Below, one piece after another: positions 1-8,664 of a stretch of 64,000 nucleotides of DNA. Below the pieces are notes generated by a model. That model ran no database searches, was not told the DNA's origin, and saw only the letters and a program-made list of their open reading frames with translations. Positions within the stretch are counted from its first letter, which is position 1. Each line of letters starts with the position of its first letter. The stretch spans positions 135,034-199,033 of the forward strand of contig CAKUUY010000002.1 of assembly GCA_934693235.1 (NCBI GenBank), in the 5' to 3' direction. The DNA is from an uncultured Candidatus Melainabacteria bacterium. GTDB lineage: Bacteria > Cyanobacteriota > Vampirovibrionia > Gastranaerophilales > Gastranaerophilaceae. A program made the position numbers and the translations under genes.

Positions 1-1706
1 GAAAATATTTAGAAGCTCTGCAAGCCTATAATAAAGTCGCAGAAATGTGCCCTGAGTACTTGTATAATTACTTAAACATTGCAAACGTTCAATACCAGTT
101 GAGAGATTACAAATCGGCAATCGAAAATTACAACAAATTTTTATCTACATATTCTCAACACCAAGATGCTAGAGAAAATTTGGCCGCATCATACGTAAGT
201 GACGGGGATTTTGATAAAGCAGTGAGCGAATATAACACTCTTTATACAAAAAACCCGACAGGCTTTAAAAACTTTTCTAACTACGGTTTGGCACTATTCC
301 AAACAAAAAATTATGACAAAGCTTGCGAATTTTTAGAAAAAGCAGTTGAAGCAAATCCGGAAAACACTTCTGCTCATATCAATTTAGCACTTTCTTATCA
401 GGAATTAAATAAAAATGATTTAGCATTAGCGCAATACGATGTCGTATTCAGACAACAACCGGCATTGCACTCAGTTCGTTTTGATTATGGCAATTTGCTA
501 GCCGACATGGGACAAAACGAAGCTGCCGTAGAAAATTATAAAATATATATCGATCACTATCCTGAAGATGCCCGCGCTTATCAAAATATCGGCATTGTTT
601 ACAAGCGTTTAAATCAACTGGATAACACAATTGCAAGTTATGAAAAAGCGCTTGACCTTCAAAAAGACAGCAAAAATGCCGATTTAGAAGAAGATTTGGC
701 AGAATGTTACCATTTAAAACACGATTACACAAACGCATTGAAATATTACAATGAAGCACTTTTAGTCAAAAAAGATGACTACAATTTGAGATTTAACAAA
801 GCCTTAGTTCTTCACGCAATGAAAGATTACAATGGTGCAATTGACTTATATTCAGAATTGTTAAAAGAAAAAGCTAATAATTCAATTAGTTCTAATCTTG
901 CATCAGCCTACGTTTCTTTGGGTGAAGAAAACTTAAATGTTCAAAACTATACTTTAGCAACAGAGTATTTTGAAAAAGCTATTGAAAGTGGAACAAAAGA
1001 CAGTTTTGCATACTATGGTTTGGCAAAATCATACAGAGCCTGCGGAATTAATGAAAAAGCTACTGAATACTACGAAAAAGCTATCGCTATGGCTCCAGAC
1101 AAAGTTCAATACAGTAAGGAATTTGCAGAATTCATTGCATCTTCAAATAAAATGCCTGACGTAAAATCTTCTGACATGAACGATGAAATTAAAGAAATTT
1201 CGCTTTCGATGGATTCAATCAGAGCAGGTGAAGCTGCTGATGAAGAACAAAATAAGTCATTTATTGCAAAAGGTGATGAAAACTATAAAGCCAAAAACTA
1301 TGATACCGCAATCAAAAACTACCAAGATGCTTTGAAAATTAACCCATCTGATGAAATTACATTATTGAAAATAGGCAACATATACAAACTTAAACAAGAT
1401 AGCAAAAACGCAATAAGTTTTTATAAAAAATCAATTGTTGTAAACCCTAATTATGCTGACGGTTGGTTTAACCTAGGGCTTGTTTACGCTAATGACAAAA
1501 ATAATAATAAAGCCAAAGAAGCTTTTCACCGCGTAATTACACTAAATCCAAACTACGGATACGCTTATTATGCACTCGGAATTGCTTATGAGCAAGATGG
1601 AAATATCAAGGAAGCTTTGAATAACTACAAAATTTTCTTAACTCATAGCAAAGACGAGGTAACAACAAAAGCTGTTGAAACAAAAATTAAGACACTTGAA
1701 AAATGA
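1..1706 (+). CDS. Tetratricopeptide-repeat protein, 5' end outside window
   Basis: The reading frame is open to the left edge (frame starting at base 3 reads KYLEALQAYNKVAEMCPEY), and those residues already form a TPR helix pair, so the gene starts upstream and the ATG at 45 is internal. About 12 or more TPR-like units follow, with typical patterns such as YNKFLSTYSQHQDAR and AIKNYQDALKINPSD. An acidic, less regular stretch sits around residues 370-405 and a second TPR block of about three repeats follows it. TPR arrays are protein-binding scaffolds; no catalytic domain is visible in this part. The stop overlaps the next start (ATGA), so the two genes are probably co-translated. Partner and location are unknown. 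Confidence 0.9.
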   Translation, partial: KYLEALQAYNKVAEMCPEYLYNYLNIANVQYQLRDYKSAIENYNKFLSTYSQHQDARENLAASYVSDGDFDKAVSEYNTLYTKNPTGFKNFSNYGLALFQTKNYDKACEFLEKAVEANPENTSAHINLALSYQELNKNDLALAQYDVVFRQQPALHSVRFDYGNLLADMGQNEAAVENYKIYIDHYPEDARAYQNIGIVYKRLNQLDNTIASYEKALDLQKDSKNADLEEDLAECYHLKHDYTNALKYYNEALLVKKDDYNLRFNKALVLHAMKDYNGAIDLYSELLKEKANNSISSNLASAYVSLGEENLNVQNYTLATEYFEKAIESGTKDSFAYYGLAKSYRACGINEKATEYYEKAIAMAPDKVQYSKEFAEFIASSNKMPDVKSSDMNDEIKEISLSMDSIRAGEAADEEQNKSFIAKGDENYKAKNYDTAIKNYQDALKINPSDEITLLKIGNIYKLKQDSKNAISFYKKSIVVNPNYADGWFNLGLVYANDKNNNKAKEAFHRVITLNPNYGYAYYALGIAYEQDGNIKEALNNYKIFLTHSKDEVTTKAVETKIKTLEK

Positions 1707-2113
1707 AGAAAATAGTTTTATTACTTTCAATTTTGTTGACAATGTTTTTGGCAAGCGCCTGTACCGGAGACAAAGCTGCAATTTTATTTAATAAATATCC
1801 GATTACCGAGAAAAACATTTATGATTATTCAAAATCTTTTCTTGTCGGGAGACGAATTTATTACATTATTTTGATGCCCCAAAAAGTAGAATCAAGGTAT
1901 TTGTATATTCAAATAATCAAAAAAGACAATAATTACGGACAATTTGCATACAAGCTACAACAAACATATAATATACGACTAAAAGACGAAGAAATTAATT
2001 ATCATACTGACTATTTTGTGTTAAATGAAAAAGGCTACTATTTCATGAAAGTTTACTCAAAAGACAATCCACAAAAAGTCTTGGCACAAGCAGATTTTTA
2101 TGTAGGGAAGTAG
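1703..2113 (+). CDS. Small predicted lipoprotein of unknown function
   Basis: 136 residues. The N-terminus is a lipoprotein signal: MKK, a hydrophobic run, then LASAC at about residues 16-20, so Cys20 would be lipidated and the protein anchored to a membrane. The mature part, about 115 residues, has alternating hydrophobic and charged residues and looks like one small beta-rich domain; I do not recognise a family. Its ATG overlaps the stop of the upstream TPR gene by 4 bases, which sets the start and suggests that the two work together at the envelope. No terminator is obvious directly after it; the 250-bp dispersed repeat begins about 190 bases downstream. Confidence 0.75.
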   Translation: MKKIVLLLSILLTMFLASACTGDKAAILFNKYPITEKNIYDYSKSFLVGRRIYYIILMPQKVESRYLYIQIIKKDNNYGQFAYKLQQTYNIRLKDEEINYHTDYFVLNEKGYYFMKVYSKDNPQKVLAQADFYVGK

Positions 2114-2120
2114 TTAAGGT

Positions 2121-2171
2121 GCTACGCACGTAGCCCTCTGTGACAATATTTGTCCATACCTCATATATTGG
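2121..2171. repeat. 51-bp short repeat, copy 1
   Basis: This stretch begins with the palindrome GCTACGCACGTAGC, and the same 51-bp sequence with scattered mismatches recurs at 23451-23501 in the same orientation. It lies in the 513-base gap between the lipoprotein and tadA, upstream of the longer dispersed repeat. No gene is seen in the gap. Confidence 0.55.
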
Positions 2172-2300
2172 TATTTAGTTTGTAGATATTTTTAGTAACT
2201 TTTAACAAAACTCAACTTAGAGCAGGGGGAATAAAAATTTTTGAAACTTAGATTACGCAACTCATAGTTCATGAACCCAATTTTCTACTATTTCTTCACT

Positions 2301-2552
2301 CGTGCGCGATGACAAGTTGTTGTACATAATAACAGATTACGAAGTCAATTTGCCACGATAGTGGAATGAACAATAACTCGTTAGCGAAACAGACGACAAA
2401 AACAGCCTTTGTTTGAGCGATTAGCGAGTTTGGCTGTTTTTAAGTTGAGCTTACGAGTTATTAGTGAATGTAGCGTGTGGCTGGTTTTGTGGAACTTTTT
2501 ACACAAAAAGTTCCCGCCGTCCGCGCAGGACTAATATAGATTTTTTGTCAAC
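2301..2552. repeat. Dispersed ~250-bp intergenic repeat, copy 1
   Basis: The same sequence occurs inverted at 23300-23612 and 54081-54340. Shared blocks include GCGCGATGACAAG near the left end, CACGATAGTGGAATGAACAA, a hairpin with arms AAACAGCC / GGCTGTTT, a second hairpin with arms GAACTTTTT / AAAAAGTTC, and CCGCGCAGGACTA near the right end. There are no long inverted ends and no transposase. ORFs across it differ between copies, so it is probably non-coding: a repetitive extragenic element or a decayed mobile element. Confidence 0.75.
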
Positions 2553-2626
2553 AAATTACTTTACATACTATAATGACAGTTTTGGTTTAATTATTCAAGC
2601 AATAATTATAGATTACGAAGTCCAAT

Positions 2627-3046
2627 CTACTTTCTTTTTTCATCAAAGAATTTCTGCAAAATTGCATTGCATTCTTTCTCCATAATACCGCCATAAACTT
2701 TTAATTTTGAGTTCGCAAATTTCCTCAAATCTATCTTTGTGCCCAAAGCTCCATAATTATGGTCATAAGAGCCAAAATAAAGCGTTTTAATTCTGGAATT
2801 TATTATTGCCCAAGCGCACATCGGACAAGGCTCTAATGTCACGAACATCTCACAATCATCCAATCGCCAATTATTAAGTTTTTGTTCTGCTTCTCTAATT
2901 GCAAGAATTTCCGCATGAGCCGTCACATCGTTCAACATTTCTTTTTGATTAAACGTTTCTGCAATTATTTCTCCATCCTTAACGATTAGAGCCCCGACAG
3001 GAATTTCTCCATTTGCTTTTTGAGCTAAAGCTATCGCACGTTTCAC
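2627..3046 (-). CDS. tadA: tRNA-specific adenosine deaminase
   Basis: 139 residues. TadA deaminates the wobble adenosine of tRNA-Arg(ACG) to inosine in the cytoplasm. The zinc-dependent cytidine-deaminase fold is shown by HAE (in TAHAEILAI, about residue 43) and PCPMCA (about residue 74), with Glu of HAE as the proton shuttle. The start is a GTG directly behind the TAA of the histidine kinase gene (TAAGTG), with GAGGTGA as ribosome site inside the kinase's last codons, so it is the last gene of the regulator-kinase-tadA operon. Length is slightly short of the usual 150-170 residues because the N-terminal helix is trimmed; the core is complete. Confidence 0.93.
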   Translation of the reverse strand: MKRAIALAQKANGEIPVGALIVKDGEIIAETFNQKEMLNDVTAHAEILAIREAEQKLNNWRLDDCEMFVTLEPCPMCAWAIINSRIKTLYFGSYDHNYGALGTKIDLRKFANSKLKVYGGIMEKECNAILQKFFDEKRK

Positions 3047-4720
3047 TTAAATCACCTCAACCGCATTTGACAAATTTAACGTCAATTCTACACAAAAACC
3101 ACATTTTTCATCGCTATGAAGTTTAATTGTCCCGTTCATCGCCTCAACAAGCCCTTTTACAATAAACAACCCCAACCCAGTTCCACGAGTTGTGCGAGTA
3201 GTATTGTCATCTAACCTTATAAATTTTTCAAACAACTTATTCAGTTTTTCAGGCGGAATAACATTGCAGTCATTTTTAACAAATATTTTTGCCTTATCAT
3301 TTTCGGTATAAGCCTCCACAACAATTTTTGAATCTTCGCTTGCATATTTAGCAGCATTTTCAAGCAAGTTGCCAAAAACCTGAATGAGTCTATCTTTGTC
3401 TGCATCAACAAGTGGAAAATCTTCACTGATATTGAAAACTATTTCTTTTTGGGATTTATTTTTTATCAAAATTTTAGCTTCCTCAAGAACCTCTGGGATC
3501 CAAACTTGTTCGACTTTTGTTCTCAATCGCATTCCCTCAATATCAGGAATTGTTAATAAATCTTCAATCAAGCGTTTCAAACGCTCTGATTGAGCTTTAA
3601 TTACACGCAAAGATTTTTGGCGAGTTTCATCATCAATCGTGATATCTTGACGCATAAGTCTAGACGTATACCCCTGAATACTTGTCAATGGAGTTCGCAA
3701 CTCGTGACTGACGGTATCAATTAGATTTGAACGAAACTCATTTAATTGTTTCAATTCCACGTTATTTTTTTTCAGCTGAATATAAGATTTATGAATCTCA
3801 GTTGCCATTCTGTTAAATTCAAATGCCAAGAAAATGATTTCGTGAGGAGTGAAAGCCGTTGTCAAAAGTCTGATTTGACGTTCATAATTCCCTTTTGAAA
3901 TCGCAATAATCCCTTTAAACAACTGTCTTATATTGATGTACAAATAGTAAGTGTAAAGCCCGACAACAAAAATTATCGTCAATGTCGCAAACAAGCAGGA
4001 CAAAATAATTTTCAAACTATTATTTGTAATTGCTTTGCGCGTAACTTTTTCAGTCGTATTTACAATTATTGTAATTTTCGGCTCTTCTTTTGAAACATAA
4101 ACTAACGGCTGATTTTTCACATCCCCAAAAATCATAGGTTTGTTTTTACGTAAATTTTTTGGCAATAAAGCTATTGTTTCTTTGTAAGCTTTATCCGTCA
4201 AATTATGCTCTGCAATTAAATCTCCATCATTTGTAAGAACATATATCTGTCTTTTATCATCCGCAATTGACCTGAATAACTCATCTCTAATCGCATCAAG
4301 TTTATATGTTGCAACCAAATACTCGTTATTCTGCATTTTTACCGGAACTGTAGCCTTTTTATCCTTTTTGTTGCGTTCATGAATTGAGTCTAACTTTGAT
4401 TCACTAACTATTTCAAGCTTTTCACAATCAGGCAAAGATTTAGTCACCTCTCGCAAATAAGCAGTTCTCGCAGCAGGCGTTTTAAAATACTTTAAAGAAA
4501 AAACGACTTGTTCAAGATTGCTCGACACTGTTTTGTTGAAAAAATCAATTTCGTCAGAAACCATATTTGCAATCAAAACCGCAGATTCTCTAAGCTGATA
4601 ACGCATTGAATGCTGGTTAATATTATTGATGATAAATCCGCTAATTGAAGTCGGAATTATTACCGCAAATACAAAAACTATACCAATTTGTTCAACAATT
4701 TTCAGATGTTTTTCAAACAT
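3047..4720 (-). CDS. Membrane sensor histidine kinase
   Basis: 557 residues. Membrane spans at about 11-32 and 236-262 bracket a ~200-residue extracytoplasmic sensor region of unknown ligand (probably dCache/PAS-like by size). A HAMP-like linker (about 262-315) leads to the dimerisation/phosphoacceptor helix with SHELRTPLTS (His at about 339). The ATPase domain follows, with the N box NLLENAAKYA (about 445) and G box GTGLGLF (about 515). It should autophosphorylate and pass phosphate to the OmpR-type regulator encoded just upstream, whose TAA overlaps this ATG by one base (TAATG). Signal and regulon cannot be told from the sequence. Confidence 0.93.
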   Translation of the reverse strand: MFEKHLKIVEQIGIVFVFAVIIPTSISGFIINNINQHSMRYQLRESAVLIANMVSDEIDFFNKTVSSNLEQVVFSLKYFKTPAARTAYLREVTKSLPDCEKLEIVSESKLDSIHERNKKDKKATVPVKMQNNEYLVATYKLDAIRDELFRSIADDKRQIYVLTNDGDLIAEHNLTDKAYKETIALLPKNLRKNKPMIFGDVKNQPLVYVSKEEPKITIIVNTTEKVTRKAITNNSLKIILSCLFATLTIIFVVGLYTYYLYINIRQLFKGIIAISKGNYERQIRLLTTAFTPHEIIFLAFEFNRMATEIHKSYIQLKKNNVELKQLNEFRSNLIDTVSHELRTPLTSIQGYTSRLMRQDITIDDETRQKSLRVIKAQSERLKRLIEDLLTIPDIEGMRLRTKVEQVWIPEVLEEAKILIKNKSQKEIVFNISEDFPLVDADKDRLIQVFGNLLENAAKYASEDSKIVVEAYTENDKAKIFVKNDCNVIPPEKLNKLFEKFIRLDDNTTRTTRGTGLGLFIVKGLVEAMNGTIKLHSDEKCGFCVELTLNLSNAVEVI

Positions 4721-5427
4721 TATTCTTCTCCAAACGGAGTTAATTTATAACCTACATTTGTCACAGTGTGAAGATATTTCGGATGTTTTGTATCCGGCTC
4801 AATCTTGTTTCTCAACCCACCTACGTGAACCCTCAACATTCTTACATCTTCATCACTGTCATATCCCCAAACTTCATCTAACAAAGTTGCAAGTGTAACA
4901 GGTGTATTAAAATGTTGCATTAAACAATACAAAATCTCAAATTCTGTCGGAGTAAGTTTTGTTTTTTTGTTAACAACGACAGCCTCAAGAGTTTCAGGAA
5001 AAATCTGAATATCCCCAGCATTCAAAACCTCGTCAGACATAACTGTTTTATCTTCAACTTGATTTCTTCTCAAAAGCACACGTATTCTCAACAGAACTTC
5101 TTGAACATCAAACGGCTTAACCAAATAATCATCCGCTCCGCAATCAAACCCCTCTGTCTTATCATCAATCGTTCCCTTTGCAGTTAACATCAAAATAGGA
5201 ATGGCAAGTTTCGCCTGACGAATATTTTTACAAACATCAAAACCATTCATCTTTGGCATCATTACGTCAAGTAAAATCAAATCATAAGAATTATTCAAAG
5301 CCTTGTTTAAGCCTTCTAATCCGTTACAAGCCGTATCTACAAAATAACCGCTTGCTCGAACATCAAACTCCAACAACTCTCTGATTTCATCGTCATCATC
5401 AACTATTAAAATTCGTTTTTCTGTCAT
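4720..5427 (-). CDS. OmpR/PhoB-family response regulator
   Basis: 235 residues. The N-terminal receiver domain has the acidic pocket DDDDE at 10-14, phosphoacceptor Asp54 (in LILLDVMMP) and the conserved Lys104 (LVKPF). The C-terminal winged helix (about 135-230) has the OmpR-type sequence LTPTEFEILYCL and RVHVGGLRNKIEP. It is the first gene of a minus-strand operon with the sensor kinase and tadA, and is the kinase's likely partner. It should bind DNA as a phosphorylated dimer and activate or repress unknown promoters. Confidence 0.94.
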   Translation of the reverse strand: MTEKRILIVDDDDEIRELLEFDVRASGYFVDTACNGLEGLNKALNNSYDLILLDVMMPKMNGFDVCKNIRQAKLAIPILMLTAKGTIDDKTEGFDCGADDYLVKPFDVQEVLLRIRVLLRRNQVEDKTVMSDEVLNAGDIQIFPETLEAVVVNKKTKLTPTEFEILYCLMQHFNTPVTLATLLDEVWGYDSDEDVRMLRVHVGGLRNKIEPDTKHPKYLHTVTNVGYKLTPFGEE

Positions 5428-5506
5428 ATCAAATCCCTTTTTGTATATACAATTTTATAAAAATTTCCGATTTATTGCAATTGATTATAAAGAAATATTA
5501 TACGAC

Positions 5507-5536
5507 AAAAAGACCTCCGAAATTCAGAGGTCTTTT
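5507..5536 (-). terminator. Rho-independent terminator after the GGGtGRT gene
   Basis: Perfect 10-bp stem AAAAGACCTC / GAGGTCTTTT with a short loop, lying just past the stop of the minus-strand gene at 5564. On the minus strand the stem is followed by TTTTTG. Confidence 0.85.
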
Positions 5537-5563
5537 ATTTATATCTGACATCAAATCTTCAAA

Positions 5564-6568
5564 CTATTTGCGAAGAGCTTGATCTACAGCTACTGCAACA
5601 GCAACAGTTGCACCAACCATAGGGTTGTTACCCATACCGATTACACCCATCATTTCTACGTGAGCAGGAACTGATGAAGAACCGGCAAATTGAGCGTCAC
5701 CGTGCATTCTACCCATTGTATCTGTCATACCGTAAGAAGCAGGACCTGCAGCTACGTTATCTGGGTGAAGAGTTCTACCTGTACCACCACCTGATGCTAC
5801 TGAGAAGTATTTTCTATCATTTTCCCAGCACCATTTTTTGTAAGTACCAGCTACAGGGTGTTGGAAACGAGTAGGGTTAGTTGAGTTACCAGTAATTGAT
5901 ACATCAACACCTTCACTAATCATAATAGCAACACCTTCAGAAACGTCGTCAGCACCATAACATCTGATTTCGCCTCTTTCTCCGTCTGAGAATCTAGTTT
6001 CTTTAACAACTTTTAATTCGCCAGTTTTGTAATCATATTGAGTTTCAACTGATGTAAAACCATTAATTCTAGAAATTACATAAGCAGCGTCTTTTCCTAA
6101 ACCGTTCAAGATAACTCTCAAAGGATTTTTTCTAACTTTGTTAGCGTTTCTAGCAATACCGATAGCACCTTCAGCAGCTGCGAAAGATTCGTGACCAGCC
6201 AAGAAACAGAAACATTTTGTTTCTTCTCTCAAAAGCATAGCAGCCAAGTTACCGTGACCGATACCAACTTTTCTTGTGTCACCTACTGATCCAGGTACGC
6301 AGAATGCTTGCAAACCTTCACCAATCAAGCTTGCTGCATCAGCTGCAGTTGCAGCTTGTTTTTTAAGTGCAATAGCTGCACCCAATGTATAAGCCCAAAC
6401 AGCATTATCAAATGCGATAGGCTGAATTCCTTTAACAATAGCTTCAACATCAATGCCATTTGATTTACAAAGTTCTTGAGCTTCTTCTAGTGATTTGAAG
6501 CCATATTCAGGTAAAACTTTGTTCAATTTAGCTTGACGTCTGTCTTGTCCTTCAAATTTTACTGTCAT
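5564..6568 (-). CDS. GGGtGRT family protein
   Basis: 334 residues. The signature GGGTGRTLHPDN lies at about residue 260 and gives the family its name; the rest matches the family pattern as I remember it (GHESFAAAEGAIGIARNA, GMTDTMGRMHGDAQFAG, Gly/Ala-rich C-terminus). The biochemical role is not established. The gene sits 127 bases downstream of a NifU/IscU-like gene on the same strand, and this pairing is common in anaerobes, so a job linked to Fe-S clusters or a metal centre is likely but unproven. No signal peptide or membrane span, so cytoplasmic. Confidence 0.85.
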   Translation of the reverse strand: MTVKFEGQDRRQAKLNKVLPEYGFKSLEEAQELCKSNGIDVEAIVKGIQPIAFDNAVWAYTLGAAIALKKQAATAADAASLIGEGLQAFCVPGSVGDTRKVGIGHGNLAAMLLREETKCFCFLAGHESFAAAEGAIGIARNANKVRKNPLRVILNGLGKDAAYVISRINGFTSVETQYDYKTGELKVVKETRFSDGERGEIRCYGADDVSEGVAIMISEGVDVSITGNSTNPTRFQHPVAGTYKKWCWENDRKYFSVASGGGTGRTLHPDNVAAGPASYGMTDTMGRMHGDAQFAGSSSVPAHVEMMGVIGMGNNPMVGATVAVAVAVDQALRK

Positions 6569-6652
6569 TTTATTTTCCTCTTAATTGTTATTTTACAAAT
6601 CTTATGGAATAAAGTAGCGGATTAATAACTAAATAACACTTAAAATGTAAAG

Positions 6653-6691
6653 CACTTATTCACTTATTCACCTATTTACTTATTCACTTCC
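6653..6691. repeat. Half copy of the GTGAATAA palindromic repeat
   Basis: Runs of CACTTATT / CACCTATT / TACTTATT units match the right arm of the palindromic repeats at 27918, 33175 and 51415. The left arm and core are missing. It lies between the GGGtGRT and NifU-like genes. Confidence 0.5.
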
Positions 6692-6695
6692 TAAA

Positions 6696-7400
6696 TTAAT
6701 CAACTCTTGGGTCGATTTTCTTAACAGCTTCAGCAAATCTGCCATAAGTGCTAGTGAATTTATCAAGAGCTTCTTTTGGATCCATTCCTTTTTTAACAGC
6801 ATCCATGAATTTGCCCATGTGAACGAACTTGTAACCGATGATTTCATCATTTTTGTCAAGTCCTAGTTCTAGAACGTACCCTTCAGCCAATTCAAGGTAT
6901 CTAGGTCCTTTTTGTTTTGTTGAGTAAATAGTACCAACTTGAGATCTCAAACCTTTACCTAAGTCTTCAAGACCTGCACCAACAGGCAATCCGTTATCAG
7001 AGAAAGCTGTTTGAGTTCTACCATAAACGATTTGCAAGAACAATTCTCTCATAGCTACGTTAATAGCGTCACAAACCAAGTCTGTGTTAAGAGCTTCTAA
7101 CAAAGTTTTACCAGGAAGAATTTCACCAGCCATAGCAGCAGAGTGAGTCATACCTGAACAACCAATTGTTTCAACAAGTGCTTCTTGAATGATACCGTCT
7201 TTAACATTAAGAGTTAATTTGCAAGTACCTTGTTGTGGAGCACAACAACCACAACCATGAGTCAAGCCTGAAATTTGTTTAATTTCTTTAACTTTTGTCC
7301 AATCGCCCTCTTGAGGGATAGGAGCAGGCTCGCCTTTAACGCCGCGTTTTACACAGCACATTTCTTCTACTTCTTTTGTTACTTGTATACGATCCAACAT
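6696..7400 (-). CDS. NifU/IscU-like iron-sulfur scaffold protein
   Basis: 234 residues. A NifU-N-like core is indicated by HGCGCCAPQQGTC (about 48-60), with a cluster of cysteines instead of the single first Cys of IscU, then IGCSGMTHSAAMAGEILPGK (about 85) and a later conserved block. Cys pairs at 15-16 (EEMCCVK) add possible ligands. Scaffold proteins of this fold build and hand over Fe-S clusters. The protein is longer than IscU (about 130 residues), with a C-terminal extension whose role is unknown. It is upstream of the GGGtGRT gene on the same strand, which suggests a common pathway. No IscS/SufS gene lies nearby. Confidence 0.82.
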   Translation of the reverse strand: MLDRIQVTKEVEEMCCVKRGVKGEPAPIPQEGDWTKVKEIKQISGLTHGCGCCAPQQGTCKLTLNVKDGIIQEALVETIGCSGMTHSAAMAGEILPGKTLLEALNTDLVCDAINVAMRELFLQIVYGRTQTAFSDNGLPVGAGLEDLGKGLRSQVGTIYSTKQKGPRYLELAEGYVLELGLDKNDEIIGYKFVHMGKFMDAVKKGMDPKEALDKFTSTYGRFAEAVKKIDPRVD

Positions 7401-7468
7401 TTTCTATTACTCCCTTCGGTTATATACAAGTTTTATTCTACGTGCTGAAAGAATTGAGTCAAGAAGAC

Positions 7469-7497
7469 TTGACATATCTGTGAAAAACCTGCATAAT
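7469..7497 (+). promoter_or_regulatory. Sigma-70 type promoter for the 124-residue protein
   Basis: TTGACA, a 17-base spacer and CATAAT, ending about 32 bases before the ATG at 7529. A good Shine-Dalgarno (AGAGGAG) sits between them. Confidence 0.75.
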
Positions 7498-7528
7498 AAA
7501 GCCATAACAGTATAAGAGGAGAAAACAA

Positions 7529-7903
7529 ATGAAAGAAGAATATTCAAATCAACACAGACGTTGGTATGACAAAGATCCTGTTTTGTCTCAAGCGGTTCAA
7601 ACACTCGAAAAATCTGATGACGAAACACAAATTAGAATTGCACTAAACTTAATCAAAATTATCATTGAACACAATATTGAAGATGAAAAATTTGAAGCAG
7701 TTGAAGACATTATCAACGCTGTAGGTTCAGGCATTGACGACAACCGCAAAGGACGCTGGTACGACATCGACAACACATTGAGAACAGCTATGAACATGCT
7801 TCAGAATTGTCCTGCTGCAACTCAACAAATTATTGCAAAAGAAATGGCGACAATGGTGCTTGATAAATTTAATAAAGAAGAAGACACAGACGATGAAGAA
7901 TAA
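7529..7903 (+). CDS. Conserved small acidic protein with an internal duplication
   Basis: 124 residues, no signal peptide. Two related halves are visible: RRWYDKDPVLSQAVQTLE (about 10-27) and GRWYDIDNTLRTAMNMLQ (about 74-91), each followed by a helical segment with hydrophobic spacing; the C-terminus is acidic (EEDTDDEE). I do not recognise a named family. The gene stands alone between its own promoter (TTGACA/CATAAT) and a strong terminator. A helical, probably dimeric cytoplasmic protein is likely; function unknown. Confidence 0.8.
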   Translation: MKEEYSNQHRRWYDKDPVLSQAVQTLEKSDDETQIRIALNLIKIIIEHNIEDEKFEAVEDIINAVGSGIDDNRKGRWYDIDNTLRTAMNMLQNCPAATQQIIAKEMATMVLDKFNKEEDTDDEE

Positions 7904-7907
7904 GTTT

Positions 7908-7941
7908 TTAGGCCGGTATAAATTAATACCGGCCTAAATTT
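7908..7941 (+). terminator. Terminator after the 124-residue protein
   Basis: Stem TTAGGCCGGTAT / ATACCGGCCTAA followed by ATTTT; bidirectional, since the next gene on the minus strand also ends toward it. Confidence 0.85.
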
Positions 7942-7992
7942 TCAAATTTTTATCTTCATTATAAATCTCTAAGAATTCTAATTAGTATTCAC

Positions 7993-8556
7993 TTACAACC
8001 TAATCGTCCGCATTACCAAGTAGTATCTGTAATCCCCCCAATACAGTACAATTGAAATAAAATTATTTTCCAAATCGGTTGTTTCCAAAAATGTATCAGG
8101 TGCAGGTTTTCTTTGCGAACTCTTAACGTGTTTTCCAACAAAATCATACAATTTTACTTGGAATTTTTGTGACGGAGTTAGTTTGGCTTTCGGCAAATTC
8201 GCATCATAAAATCCCATAGGAACAATTTCTCTATTATAAACAGGAATTATATATTTTACTTTGCCTTGAACTTTAAACAGAATATACCAATTACCTTTAT
8301 GTTCACGCGGGGTTAACAAGTAATACCCCGGTTCAATTGTTGTGTTTTTGAAAAACAAAGGAGACGTTAACCTAAACAACGGATAAGGTGACCACGAAGT
8401 ATTTTGCACATCATACATTTCCCCAGGGTCAATATCGTGAACATACGAAAAATCTGCAGGTTCTAAATCTCTATAAATTTGCTCATAATCAGTATCAGCA
8501 AAAGAAACTTGCATTGTCAAAAATATTGCAATTAAAACTAACAAAAACTTTTTCAT
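7993..8556 (-). CDS. Secreted protein of unknown function
   Basis: 187 residues. A Sec signal peptide is clear: MKKFLLVLIAIFLTMQVSFA, with likely cleavage after SFA at residue 20. The mature part is about 165 residues, rich in aromatic and beta-branched residues (GYYLLTPREHKGNWYILFKV, YWGDYRYYLVMRT), suggesting a beta-rich exported domain. No enzyme motif is seen. It is monocistronic, divergent from agmatinase, with a 108-base shared upstream region. Not recognised as a named family. Confidence 0.75.
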   Translation of the reverse strand: MKKFLLVLIAIFLTMQVSFADTDYEQIYRDLEPADFSYVHDIDPGEMYDVQNTSWSPYPLFRLTSPLFFKNTTIEPGYYLLTPREHKGNWYILFKVQGKVKYIIPVYNREIVPMGFYDANLPKAKLTPSQKFQVKLYDFVGKHVKSSQRKPAPDTFLETTDLENNFISIVLYWGDYRYYLVMRTIRL

Positions 8557-8664
8557 ATATCTATTTTAATTATTTTATTAAAAAAATCAAGGTTCACCAT
8601 AACTCTTTTGAAAAATTATTTTATTTATTATAAACTTAAAAACAAATAAAAATAGGAGAAAATT

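Noticed and set aside
2464..2685. 73-residue ORF across the end of the dispersed repeat
   Set aside because: It reads through the repeat and into tadA on the other strand; the reading is not kept in the other copies and there is no ribosome site.
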